A stretch of DNA of 38,102 bases from Nitrospirota bacterium (lineage in GTDB: Bacteria > Nitrospirota > Thermodesulfovibrionia > Thermodesulfovibrionales > Magnetobacteriaceae): NCBI GenBank assembly GCA_015233725.1, contig JADFXD010000023.1, positions 1 to 38,102 on the forward strand, read 5' to 3'. Every line of letters begins with the position of its first letter. The stretch's first letter is position 1. Shown here piece after piece: positions 15,878 through 24,697 of the stretch. Made by a program: the position numbers and the translations under genes. Under the pieces are notes generated by a model. It saw only the letters and a program-made list of their open reading frames with translations. It searched no databases and had not been told where the DNA came from.

Positions 15878-18439
15878 ATGAACAAGATAGTCAACACGCT
15901 AAGAGGGTTTGTTTTATTGATCGTAATAGGATCGCTATTTATCCTGAGCGGCTGTGCCGCAACGAGCGCTGTAGTCAAATCGGAGGTTTTGGAGGGTGAT
16001 CTACAGTGCGGCAAGGTACAAGGTGCCTTCAGGGGGCGATGGTTCAATTACTACGAGCGTGGACTATCTTTTTCAAGTTGCGGGCAGGTGTTGTTGGACA
16101 AGGAGCAATTGGACAAGGAGCAAAGAGAAGCGGCTAGACAATACCTCAAGTCGGCAGCCAGGGACCTTGAAGCCGCCATCAGGATAAGAAAGGATGAGCG
16201 TTGGCACGCGAGGACTTACGGTATGCACTATGTGGATTACTTTCCCCACAGAGAACTTGGTATAGTCTACTTCCTGCTCGGGGATAATAAAAATGCAGAA
16301 AAGGAGCTTGCCGTATCTCTGGGATTGGAAAGGGAAAATTCTGGCAAGGCAAAGAAAAAGAGCGATGAGGCATATGACACCGCGACATCAAAGGCCGTTT
16401 ATTATCTAAATGAGGCCAGAGGGAAGTTGAGCAAAAGCGAACAAAAACCTGAAATTACCCTCCTTAGACCGCAAAAAGCTGAGGGTAATCTCACAAACAA
16501 ATGCAAATATGAGATATCTGGTGTGATCACGTCAGATAACTATGTTAAACCTGCAATAATAAATGGTGAACCTTTATTGTATTGCCTTGAAGCTACCAAA
16601 GAGAATATAAATGAGGACAAACCGTTGCCAGTAGGATTATCTGCCAAAGCGTGTGGTTTTAAGACGAAGGTTGACATCTGCGAGTTAGGTGACAAGGATT
16701 CTAAGACGATTACAGTAGGGGCGGTTGATGTTGCAGGCATATCGTCAAAAGAGCCAATTACCGTTACGCTCGATAGAGAGGGGCCTGCTATCGCTATTAA
16801 CAGTGTAAGCGAGGTTGATGGAAAAATAAAAGTAGGTGGCACTGTTTATGACGATTCTGGTATCAAAGAAGTAATAGTTAACGGAGAGAGCTTGTTTGTT
16901 GGCAAAGCAGATATGATCGAAAAAGGATGGTCCTTTGATGTAGCTTTAGCTGCAAATGGAATTGCTATAAAAGCAGTAGACAAGGCTGGTAATGTTACAG
17001 AATATACGCTTCCAGATACTCACGGTTCTACTAATGCAATGAACGAAATGCTTTTAGCACAAAGCGTAATATCAGATGCCATAGATACTTTACTTACTGC
17101 TAACTCTGGTAATGAACGTAATAATAACTCTTGTGTTGTAGCAGTAAATAATTATATGCGTCTCGCTAATATTGGTAAAAGCTTTGAAATAACAAGGGAT
17201 TGCGTTAGTGTTATCAAAGAATTTCTGCAAGACATAATAGGTGTAAAAAACCTTATAGAACTGTATCGATTTGTTAAAGATGAAAGAAACGCAGCAATGA
17301 AAGAGGCTCTAACTGTTATACAAGATTTTGTAAAGTTATTTTATCATAGGTTTCCCTTTGGAGCTACACTGGGAATACAAGATAATAACTACATTAGATT
17401 AGCTACGAATGAATTTGGTACATATGAGAATTCATTAGACTTTAATATTAGTTTATCAAATTATGACCAAGGTACTAAGTTCTCATTGCTTAAAGGGAAT
17501 GAACATGTTTGTGATAAAGCTCTACAAGAAATAGGGATTTTTAATATCATCTCGTGTAATGATGTTCTTCTGGACCCTGGTGATAATAGAATTGAACTGA
17601 TTGTAACTGCTCAGAGCGGTGAGCAAATGCAACCATTAATATATTCTGTTAAAAAGCTGGATATAGTGGAAAGTGACTATTTGTTAAGCATTGGCATTAT
17701 CGTAGTTGATAAAAATGGCCAGGTAAATGATTTTACACGAAAAGTGTACAATGAGATATTTAGAGCATTTAACTCTGTAAAGTCAAAAAGATTTAATGTC
17801 ATTGATACTAGCAAAAAACTTCAAATCATTTTGAGTAAGCTCAAATATGAGACTAACACGGAGATTAGTATAGACAACGCCAGAGATGCAGGGAGAGAGG
17901 CAGAAGTTGATATGTTTCTTTTGTTAAGTATTGATGAAAATGAAATTATTGAAAACATGATTGATACAGGTAATCTTGTTGTACCTACAATCACAACTGA
18001 CAGGGATATTCAAATGGCAATAATAAAAACTCTGCCTCTTGTACAAACAAGAGTATTTGAAGATACTAGTATACCTCTGCATTTAGGTCTCGATAATGAC
18101 TTGAAAATGTATGCAAGGTATATTGTGAAGCGTCTTAAATATGAATTTCCATTTACTGAAGGTAAAATTGTAAGGATAAATTCAGATGGAACTTTTGAAG
18201 TAGATAAAGGCAAATCAAAATGGAATATTCGTAGAGGAACAAGATATCTTCTCTTCCGTAATGCAAATGACCCTAATTATTATTGTAGGATTATAAACTT
18301 TCGTCACCCCGAAAGATGTCAAGGTCTTTATAGTAAAGCAGTTGTGAAAACTGTAAGCGATAAAACTTCAGATGCTCAGGTTATAGAAATAAACCCACAT
18401 AACGATATCCACATAAACGACAGAGTAATGACGAAATAA
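15878..18439 (+). CDS. Large lipoprotein: TPR-like, Ig-like and CsgG-like regions
   Basis: An 853-residue lipoprotein (lipobox LSGC, Cys 26). Residues ~45-190 are TPR-like with RWFNYYERGLSF, VDYFPHRELGIVYFLLG and AVYYLNEARGKL. Residues ~195-380 hold two Ig-like stretches (CKYEISGVITSDNYVKPAI; VTLDREGPAIAINSVSE, GGTVYDDSGIKEVIVNGE). After a poorly conserved middle, residues ~600-760 look like a CsgG/TolB-N-type domain (LLSIGIIVVDKNG, ARDAGREAEVDMFLLLSID). The last ~95 residues resemble the small barrel that ends FlgT-like proteins (GKIVRINSDGTFEVDKGKSKW). The CsgG and FlgT comparisons are fold-level guesses. GGAGG lies 4 nt before the ATG. It is a paralogue of the protein at 19773. Bases ~17040-18300 are clearly AT-richer than the next gene. 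Confidence 0.85.
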   Translation: MNKIVNTLRGFVLLIVIGSLFILSGCAATSAVVKSEVLEGDLQCGKVQGAFRGRWFNYYERGLSFSSCGQVLLDKEQLDKEQREAARQYLKSAARDLEAAIRIRKDERWHARTYGMHYVDYFPHRELGIVYFLLGDNKNAEKELAVSLGLERENSGKAKKKSDEAYDTATSKAVYYLNEARGKLSKSEQKPEITLLRPQKAEGNLTNKCKYEISGVITSDNYVKPAIINGEPLLYCLEATKENINEDKPLPVGLSAKACGFKTKVDICELGDKDSKTITVGAVDVAGISSKEPITVTLDREGPAIAINSVSEVDGKIKVGGTVYDDSGIKEVIVNGESLFVGKADMIEKGWSFDVALAANGIAIKAVDKAGNVTEYTLPDTHGSTNAMNEMLLAQSVISDAIDTLLTANSGNERNNNSCVVAVNNYMRLANIGKSFEITRDCVSVIKEFLQDIIGVKNLIELYRFVKDERNAAMKEALTVIQDFVKLFYHRFPFGATLGIQDNNYIRLATNEFGTYENSLDFNISLSNYDQGTKFSLLKGNEHVCDKALQEIGIFNIISCNDVLLDPGDNRIELIVTAQSGEQMQPLIYSVKKLDIVESDYLLSIGIIVVDKNGQVNDFTRKVYNEIFRAFNSVKSKRFNVIDTSKKLQIILSKLKYETNTEISIDNARDAGREAEVDMFLLLSIDENEIIENMIDTGNLVVPTITTDRDIQMAIIKTLPLVQTRVFEDTSIPLHLGLDNDLKMYARYIVKRLKYEFPFTEGKIVRINSDGTFEVDKGKSKWNIRRGTRYLLFRNANDPNYYCRIINFRHPERCQGLYSKAVVKTVSDKTSDAQVIEINPHNDIHINDRVMTK

Positions 18440-18457
18440 TAAGGGAGGAACGAAGAA

Positions 18458-19735
18458 ATGAGAAGTTGCTACAGGTTGTTTTTATGTCTTTTGGTCTTGG
18501 CCTTGGTCTTGACCGTGAGCTTTGGTATAGATCCGACGGTTTGCAGAGCCGCCGACAAGCCGGAGTTTGGTTCCTCGCCCAATCCGGTTGGCTCGGGGGC
18601 AAGGGCGTTGGGGATGGGCGGTGCCTTTATCGGCGTGGCCGACGACGCAACCGCAGCGTCGTGGAACCCAGCCGGACTCATCCAACTGGGCACTCCAGAG
18701 GTATCAATCGTTGGCTCCACCTACAGCCGCTCCGAAGACGGCAAGTTCGCTACAGAGAAAATAGACTCCGCCCCCCAAAGCGTCTCAGAGACCAACCTCA
18801 ACTACCTCAGCGGCGTATATCCAACTGACGTCTTTGGCAGAAACATTGTGTTGTCCATGAGCTATCAGCACCTGTACGACTTCAACCGCAAGTGGGAGTT
18901 GTCTAATTTCCCCATTGGCACGGACTCAGCCGATATTAGCTATCGTCAAAAGGGAGGTATCTCCGCCCTTGGTCTGTCCGCCGCCATGCAGTTAAGCGAA
19001 AAGATATCGGCAGGCCTCACCCTCAATACATACAATAACGGGCTGACTCAAAACAACTGGCAAGACACGATGGAGATAAAGGACTCAACATGGCGTAACC
19101 AGGATAAGTACACCCTGAGCGGATATAATGCCAACCTGGGCCTGATGTGGATGATAAACGAGGAATTCACCGTGGGTGCGGTCTTTAAGACCCCCTTTAG
19201 GGCCGGACTCGTCCATGAGTATCCATCCTGCGACGAAAACAATGTCTGTCAGACACACAAGTTATATGAAAAACTCTACATGCCCATGTCCTACGGTGTA
19301 GGGGTTGCCTACCGCCATGACGACCCCTTTACGCTGGCCCTCGACGTCTACAGAACCCACTGGGAGCAGTTTAAACACATCGCCGCCGATGGCACAGAGA
19401 CGTCCGCGGTGACAAACACACCGGTTGGCGACGCTGACATCAAGCCGACCCTGCAGGTGCGTCTGGGGGCGGAGTATCTGCTCATATGCCCCAAAATTAC
19501 GATCCCCCTGCGTGCCGGTGTGTTCTACGACCAGGCCCCTGCGCCTCAGCATCCGGATGACTACTATGGCATGAGTGTAGGGACGGGATTGGCCTTTGGG
19601 AGGTTTGCCTGGGACATCGCGTATCAGTACAGGTGGGGCTCAAATGTTGGAAGCGCCCTTGCTGGCAAGTCGTGGAATTACTCCCAGGACGTCCGTGAAC
19701 ATACGGTGTACACGTCCCTTATCGTGCATCTATGA
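18458..19735 (+). CDS. Outer-membrane beta-barrel, FadL/OmpP1 or PorV-like
   Basis: A 425-residue outer-membrane protein with a signal peptide (to ~residue 30) and the family hallmark near the N-terminus, GARALGMGGAFIGVADDAT followed by ASWNPAGL. This is shared by FadL/OmpP1/UPF0164 barrels and by PorV/PorQ of the type IX secretion system. Alternating beta-strand patterns run to a C-terminal hydrophobic strand ending TSLIVHL. GGGAGG lies ~9 nt before the ATG. It is the only barrel in the operon, so it may carry a ligand or help move the neighbouring surface proteins across the outer membrane; that is inference. Confidence 0.88.
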   Translation: MRSCYRLFLCLLVLALVLTVSFGIDPTVCRAADKPEFGSSPNPVGSGARALGMGGAFIGVADDATAASWNPAGLIQLGTPEVSIVGSTYSRSEDGKFATEKIDSAPQSVSETNLNYLSGVYPTDVFGRNIVLSMSYQHLYDFNRKWELSNFPIGTDSADISYRQKGGISALGLSAAMQLSEKISAGLTLNTYNNGLTQNNWQDTMEIKDSTWRNQDKYTLSGYNANLGLMWMINEEFTVGAVFKTPFRAGLVHEYPSCDENNVCQTHKLYEKLYMPMSYGVGVAYRHDDPFTLALDVYRTHWEQFKHIAADGTETSAVTNTPVGDADIKPTLQVRLGAEYLLICPKITIPLRAGVFYDQAPAPQHPDDYYGMSVGTGLAFGRFAWDIAYQYRWGSNVGSALAGKSWNYSQDVREHTVYTSLIVHL

Positions 19736-19772
19736 GGGGTTGTAAGGTGATTCATCCAGAGGCACAAGCAGT

Positions 19773-22649
19773 ATGAAGCAAGCCATTAATCGTCCAGGAC
19801 TACCGGCGTCAGGTGTCAAGACGCCCTTATGGGCAGCGGTAATTGTCGCGTATATCGTGATATCGCTTGTCTGTAAGCCCGTCGAGGGGGCAGACGTCAC
19901 AGCGCCGGACATGTACGAGCCGGACGATACTCCCTCACAGGCACAGGTGATAGAGGTCGATGGCAAGCCTCAACGGCACAACTTCCACAAGCCTGGCGAT
20001 GTAGACTACGTAAAGTTCTACGCCGTAAAGGGTGAGATTTATGAGATAATAGCCAATACTATAATTGATAAATGTTACCCCAAGATCACCGTATATAATC
20101 TGGATGGCGTTACTGAAATAACACCTCATAAAGCTAACTACCATGTTTTTGGAGCTATCATTATCGATCAGAATTTTAACGAAGATGGTATCTACTATGT
20201 AAGTATAAGTAACATTTCCTCCAACTGCTTTGTCAGTGGCACTGACTATATCCTCTCTGTGCATGAAATAGCAGCCCCATCCCCCCCTGCTACAATAAGT
20301 GGAGGGGGTACTGCATCAGGTGCTGCTGCATCAAAGCCTACTGAACCAAAGCCTCATGTATCATGGACCGCTGCACCAGTGCCTACCCCCACGCCGAAAG
20401 ATGATTCACAATGTGACAAGATAGAAGGCGACTTCAGGGGGGAGTGGTTCAATTACTACGAGCGCGGATTGTCTTTCTCAGGCTGCGGACAGGACAAGTT
20501 GGACAACGGACAAACAGAAACGGCTATCAAAGACCTTAACTCAACAGTTGCTGACCTTAAGGCCGCTATTAACATAAAAAAAGATGAGAGCTGGCACGCA
20601 AAGACTAACGATACAAACTATGTGGATTATTTTCCCCACAGAGAGCTTGGGATAGCCTACTTCCTGCTCGGTAAATATGAAGATGCACAAAAGGAGCTTG
20701 CCGTATCTTTAGGGCTGGACGACACTGCAACCTCAAAGGCCGCCTATTATCTCAATGAGGCCAGAAGTAAGCTGAGTAAAGGCGAATCAAGGCCTGTAAT
20801 CAAGCTCAAGAACAATAAAAATCTCACAGGCAACTGCATGTATACTATCGAGGGGATAGTCACGTCAGCCAACTATGTAAGGCCTGCTATAGTAAAAGGT
20901 GAGCCTCTGTTGTATTGTCTGAAAACTAAAGGTGAGAGGATATTATATGATGAACATTTCCCGGCAGAGGTATCTGCTAAGTCGTGCGGTTTTAAGACGG
21001 AGGTTGACCTCTGTGGGTCAGAAGGTCAGGGTTCCAGGACGATCAAGATAGGGGCGGTTGATGTCACAGGGAGATCGTCAGAGAAAGAGGTCAAGGTCAC
21101 CCTCGACCGAGAGGGCCCTGCGATTGCAATTGACAGTGTAAGCGAGGCTGCTGGAAAGATAAGGGTGGTTGGAACTGTCTATGATAATTATGGTATCAGG
21201 GATGTGTCTTTTAACGGAGAGAACAGGTTCACTAGCAAACCAAATATAACCAAAAAAGAATGGTCGTTTGATGTAACCCTAGCGGCAAGTAAAATCGCGA
21301 TAAAGGCAACAGACAAGGCCGGCAATATTACAGGATATACCTTTCCGGAGACTCAGGAAGATGCTGCTCTGACTGGCGAATTTCTCCTTGCGCAAAATGG
21401 GGCATCAGATAGCGATGGTTCTGAAGGCTGCACCTTTAACAGAGACGGACTAAATATAGGAAAGAATTGTCCTAACATCGTAAAAGAGATGGTTGATCCT
21501 CTATCAGAATTATCAACTATACCTATTAACGTTTTTAGGAATTTTATAAAAAGAGCAATTGATTTAAGAGAGGATTTAAGTAAACAATCCTCTTTAATCA
21601 AGATAATCCCGGAAGGCAGATTCTTTAAATTTCGCAGGAGTGTAGCTACATTTGAGAAATCATTAAAAGTTATGATTACTGTATACAATGTTAATCAGTT
21701 TAGTGACTTAACTTTGTATAATAGTGACAAAGAAATTAAATGTCCTGGCAAAGATAAATTCAAGAAAGGAAATCATAGTTATACCTTTTCCTGTTCAGTG
21801 CCTGTGACCACAGGTATTGATAATAAAATTAAGCTTATTGCATATACTAAACAGAAAGATGAACAAAAACAGTCATCCATTAACGTTCAAAGATTAGAGC
21901 GAGCAAGACCTGACATGCTATTAAGGATTGCCGTTATCGCCGCTGATAAAAACGGTAAATCAATTGGCAACATAACGGATAAGTATAAAAAGATATATGA
22001 TTCACTTGAAACCTCAGAGAGATTTAAGATCATTAATATTGACGACAAAAAAGAAACGATATCAAATAAATACAAGATCAGAGATGGTATATTTATCAAC
22101 CCAGACAACGCGAAAAATGCCGCCATAGAAGCAAAAGTCGATATGTTCCTATTGCTAACGATTAACAGAATTGGAATTACCACCAAATTCATCGAGACAG
22201 GTTGCTTTGTTACTACAACACCGAAAGATAGTATCAATTGTGATGTATCTCCTAAACAAACTATCCTGGTGCCTAATACCTATACTTTTAAATCTAACGA
22301 AAAAGAAATTGTACAGTATCTTGAAGATAATTTTCCAGTGGTAGAAGGTAAGGTTAAAACGCTAACACACAATGAAAGTTTTGAGGTGGATAAAGGCAAA
22401 GATCCCTGGAAAATCCGTGATGGAACAAGGCTCTATCTATTCAACAAGGCATCTGCGATAAAACAGTTGCTCTGTAACAATGTAAACTTTGCTTTCATCG
22501 GAGGATGTGAAAACATTGTGCAAACAGACGAGGATTATTATGGTAAGGCTGTTGTGACAGATGTAAGAGATACAACGTCGGAGGCCAAGGTTATATATAT
22601 AACCCCTGGCAATAAAGTTACAAGCGATGACATAGTAATAACGAAATAA
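19773..22649 (+). CDS. PPC-domain protein fused to TPR-/Ig-/CsgG-like module
   Basis: A 958-residue exported protein with a hydrophobic signal (residues ~18-38). Residues ~45-165 form a PPC-type beta-sandwich (YEPDDTPSQAQVIEVDG, FHKPGDVDYVKFYAVKGE, YYVSISN, DYILSVHE). A low-complexity Pro/Ala linker leads to ~210, then a full paralogue of the lipoprotein at 15878: FRGEWFNYYERGLSF, DYFPHRELGIAYFLLG, VTLDREGPAIAIDSVSE, AAIEAKVDMFLLLTI and KVKTLTHNESFEVDKGKDPW. The ribosome-binding site is weak (AGAGG 11 nt up). The better-placed GTG at 19747 runs into a stop after nine codons because one base is missing relative to the paralogous start at 22765. Fourth gene of the operon. Confidence 0.85.
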   Translation: MKQAINRPGLPASGVKTPLWAAVIVAYIVISLVCKPVEGADVTAPDMYEPDDTPSQAQVIEVDGKPQRHNFHKPGDVDYVKFYAVKGEIYEIIANTIIDKCYPKITVYNLDGVTEITPHKANYHVFGAIIIDQNFNEDGIYYVSISNISSNCFVSGTDYILSVHEIAAPSPPATISGGGTASGAAASKPTEPKPHVSWTAAPVPTPTPKDDSQCDKIEGDFRGEWFNYYERGLSFSGCGQDKLDNGQTETAIKDLNSTVADLKAAINIKKDESWHAKTNDTNYVDYFPHRELGIAYFLLGKYEDAQKELAVSLGLDDTATSKAAYYLNEARSKLSKGESRPVIKLKNNKNLTGNCMYTIEGIVTSANYVRPAIVKGEPLLYCLKTKGERILYDEHFPAEVSAKSCGFKTEVDLCGSEGQGSRTIKIGAVDVTGRSSEKEVKVTLDREGPAIAIDSVSEAAGKIRVVGTVYDNYGIRDVSFNGENRFTSKPNITKKEWSFDVTLAASKIAIKATDKAGNITGYTFPETQEDAALTGEFLLAQNGASDSDGSEGCTFNRDGLNIGKNCPNIVKEMVDPLSELSTIPINVFRNFIKRAIDLREDLSKQSSLIKIIPEGRFFKFRRSVATFEKSLKVMITVYNVNQFSDLTLYNSDKEIKCPGKDKFKKGNHSYTFSCSVPVTTGIDNKIKLIAYTKQKDEQKQSSINVQRLERARPDMLLRIAVIAADKNGKSIGNITDKYKKIYDSLETSERFKIINIDDKKETISNKYKIRDGIFINPDNAKNAAIEAKVDMFLLLTINRIGITTKFIETGCFVTTTPKDSINCDVSPKQTILVPNTYTFKSNEKEIVQYLEDNFPVVEGKVKTLTHNESFEVDKGKDPWKIRDGTRLYLFNKASAIKQLLCNNVNFAFIGGCENIVQTDEDYYGKAVVTDVRDTTSEAKVIYITPGNKVTSDDIVITK

Positions 22650-22764
22650 TTATGGTGTACAAGGCCCTTATCGTGTACCTCTAAGACTCTTGACTTGTAT
22701 ATCCAGGGCGTATCTTTGGTGCGTCTGGATATTTTGCATAAAACTTTAAAAGAGGAGTTGTAAG
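22650..22764 (+). other. Intergenic copy of the barrel gene's 3' tail
   Basis: Bases 22651-22685 resemble the last codons of the barrel gene at ~19703-19735 (ACGGTGTACACGTCCCTTAT versus ATGGTGTACAAGGCCCTTAT, then TCGTGyAyCT). The last bases (GAGGAGTTGTAAG) resemble 19734-19746. About 65 bp of unrelated, AT-rich sequence is inserted between. It is a scar of tandem duplication of a unit that began inside the barrel gene. Confidence 0.65.
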
Positions 22765-23916
22765 ATGATTACATCCAGAGACACAAGTAGTATGAAACAC
22801 GCCATTAACCGCGCAGGACTAGCGGCCTCAGGAATAAAGACGCTCTTATGGGCAACGGTGATTTTCGCCTGCATCGCGATATCGCTTGCCTGCAAGACCG
22901 TCGAGGGGGCAAGCGCCACAGCGCAGGATGCCTATGAACCCGACGATACCCCCTCACAGGCAAAGGTGATAGTAATCGATGACAAGCAGCCTCAACAGCA
23001 CAACTTCCACAAGGCTGCCGATACCGACTATGTAAAGTTCTATGCCCTAAAGGGTGAGACCTATGGGATAAAGGTGGCTAACACAGGCCCAAATTGCCAA
23101 CCCATGCTCGTCATATATGGTGCAGATGGCGTTATTCCTATAACATATAAAGCGATTCGCAAGGCCGCAGAAGACCTTACCCTCTACTGGTCCTTCACCG
23201 ACGATGGTATCTACTACGCGAGCATAAGTAACGTTGACCCCAACGTCTTTGGCAGTGGCACTGACTATGCCCTCTCTGTCTACAGACCAACAGCGCCATC
23301 CTTCACTGTTGCAATAAGTGGAAACATCACCAACTGCGACACTAAAACCTCGACTAACATCGCTATTGAGAACGCAACAATCAAAGTTGCTGACAAGTGG
23401 ACAGCCTTAAGCGATAATAACGGACATTATGGGATGACTGCAGTAGAAGGTACGCAGACAATGTATATCTCAGCAGAAGGTTATCTTCCGTTAAGCAAAT
23501 CCGTGGCAATTTCACAAACCAATACGACATTTAACGCTTGCCTCAATCGCGATGGCAATGTCATGCCTTATCTCAAGGTAGAACCGTCAGTGCCTCCAGG
23601 GGCCACCGCAATGGACTTAACGGTTACAATAGGCATGGACCCAGGCAAATATACCGGCTATCCCGTAGACTGGTGGCTTGCCTACGAGGTAAATGGCAAC
23701 TTCACCACCTTTTCCGTCAATCAGGGATGGAAATGGGTAAGTAATATTACTTATGCCTACCAGGGAGGGCTGTCTACCCTGTCACAGACATTGCCTGTTA
23801 AGGTACCTGTTAATGGCAGTTACACGTTCTATTTTGGGATAGACACTGTCATGAATGGCAATGTAGATTACGACAAGCTGATCCTGAAGGCATACAGGTA
23901 TAACGTAGCACAATAA
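22765..23916 (+). CDS. PPC-domain protein with carboxypeptidase-regulatory-like domain
   Basis: A 383-residue exported protein. The signal and PPC domain (residues ~1-175) are close to those of the protein at 19773: INRAGLAASGIKTLLWATVI, YEPDDTPSQAKVIVIDD, FHKAADTDYVKFYALKGE. Residues ~180-260 look like a CarboxypepD_reg-type beta sandwich (TIKVADKWTALSDNNGHYGM, MYISAEGYLPLSKSV). Residues ~265-383 form a beta domain (DWWLAYEVNGNFTTFSV, YTFYFGIDTVMNG) like the C-terminus of the NHL-protease. ATG 22765 is chosen because of AGAGGAG 8 nt upstream. Last gene of the surface operon; inverted repeat R7 begins at its stop. Confidence 0.85.
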   Translation: MITSRDTSSMKHAINRAGLAASGIKTLLWATVIFACIAISLACKTVEGASATAQDAYEPDDTPSQAKVIVIDDKQPQQHNFHKAADTDYVKFYALKGETYGIKVANTGPNCQPMLVIYGADGVIPITYKAIRKAAEDLTLYWSFTDDGIYYASISNVDPNVFGSGTDYALSVYRPTAPSFTVAISGNITNCDTKTSTNIAIENATIKVADKWTALSDNNGHYGMTAVEGTQTMYISAEGYLPLSKSVAISQTNTTFNACLNRDGNVMPYLKVEPSVPPGATAMDLTVTIGMDPGKYTGYPVDWWLAYEVNGNFTTFSVNQGWKWVSNITYAYQGGLSTLSQTLPVKVPVNGSYTFYFGIDTVMNGNVDYDKLILKAYRYNVAQ

Positions 23917-24010
23917 AAGAAAGAAGGAGGGACGCCTGGCCGCCCCCTCCTCAGACCTCCCCTGCAAGGGGTCACGGACCCCTTGACCCCATCATAAATC
24001 TTGTTTACAG
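23915..24010 (-). repeat. Dispersed hairpin/terminator repeat, copy R7
   Basis: Minus-strand copy with a left end CTGTAAACAAGATTTATG unlike the AGGATTAAG end of other copies but like R10. Hairpin A is GGGGTC-CGT-GACCCC (a fourth stem version and a different loop). Hairpin B is GGAGGG-loop-CCCTCC with a loop like R5. It lies antisense at the end of the surface operon. Confidence 0.85.
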
Positions 24011-24140
24011 CATATGCTTATTCACCCCAAAAAAAATCCCATGTAACCTTTTCATCACCACCAACGACTACTAAATCAAGAAGGCAGACATGACGCCGGC
24101 AATGGCTGCCTCAAAAAAAAAGAATCAGGAGGACACACAG

Positions 24141-24641
24141 ATGTTAGTACGAAGGACTGTAAGGACGATATTGGTAGCAATGGTGTTAACGTTGGTCATC
24201 GGCACAACAGTGATGGCAGAGGTAGGCGGAGGTCTTAAAGGCTCCGGGGGTGATGCACAACACATAATACTCAACGCTTTGGTTCAGCTCAACCTGACGG
24301 ATGCACAGAAGTCGGCAATTGCAGGCATCCTCAAGGGCTACAAGGACACACTCCAGAAGGATATACAGGACGTCGTCGATGCCAGGGTGCAACTGTTTGA
24401 GGCCATCCACGGCAACAACTACGACGAGGCCAAGGTACGCGCAACGTCAAGGGTACTGGCAAACAAGGAAGAGGAACTGGCCGTGTTACGTGCAAAGATA
24501 GTCAGCGAAATTAACGCTGTCCTAACAACCGACCAAAAGGCTATAATTGATCAGGCAAAGGAAGATTTTGTCGCCATGATTAAGGCAAAGATGCAACGCA
24601 TACTGACACTGATCAATACGTGGATCGGTAAACACAGCTAA
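24141..24641 (+). CDS. Periplasmic Spy/CpxP-like (LTXXQ) protein
   Basis: A 166-residue exported helical protein. The signal peptide is LVRRTVRTILVAMVLTLVIG with cleavage near VMA-EVG. Two LTxxQ-type motifs are visible (LNLTDAQKSAI; VLTTDQKAII) about 75 residues apart, as in Spy/CpxP/heavy-metal-sensor proteins, which act as periplasmic chaperones or stress sensors. The ATG at 24141 is set by AGGAGG at 24127-24132; the frame is open to 24090 but the extra residues precede the ribosome-binding site. It lies upstream of an ECF sigma gene with a strong hairpin between. Confidence 0.85.
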   Translation: MLVRRTVRTILVAMVLTLVIGTTVMAEVGGGLKGSGGDAQHIILNALVQLNLTDAQKSAIAGILKGYKDTLQKDIQDVVDARVQLFEAIHGNNYDEAKVRATSRVLANKEEELAVLRAKIVSEINAVLTTDQKAIIDQAKEDFVAMIKAKMQRILTLINTWIGKHS

Positions 24642-24648
24642 GACAACG

Positions 24649-24684
24649 GGGGCACCTGGCATGAGCTAACCCGCCAGGTGTCCC
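24649..24684 (+). promoter_or_regulatory. Strong hairpin between spy-like and ECF sigma genes
   Basis: Twelve-base arms GGGGCACCTGGC (24649-24660) and GCCAGGTGTCCC (24673-24684) pair fully with one G-U wobble; the loop is 12 nt. No T-run follows, so it is a poor intrinsic terminator. The 3' arm ends 13 nt before the sigma ATG and contains AGGTG, the only purine-rich stretch upstream of it. It may limit translation of the sigma factor or stabilise the spy-like mRNA. Confidence 0.6.
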
Positions 24685-24697
24685 ATCAACAAAAACA

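Noticed and set aside
22700-22740. Riboswitch in the leader of the second PPC gene
   Set aside because: Only a weak ATCCAG/CTGGAT pair is present; no known aptamer core is visible.
24090-24140. Longer start for the first Spy-like protein
   Set aside because: It would precede the AGGAGG at 24127-24132 and spoil the signal peptide.
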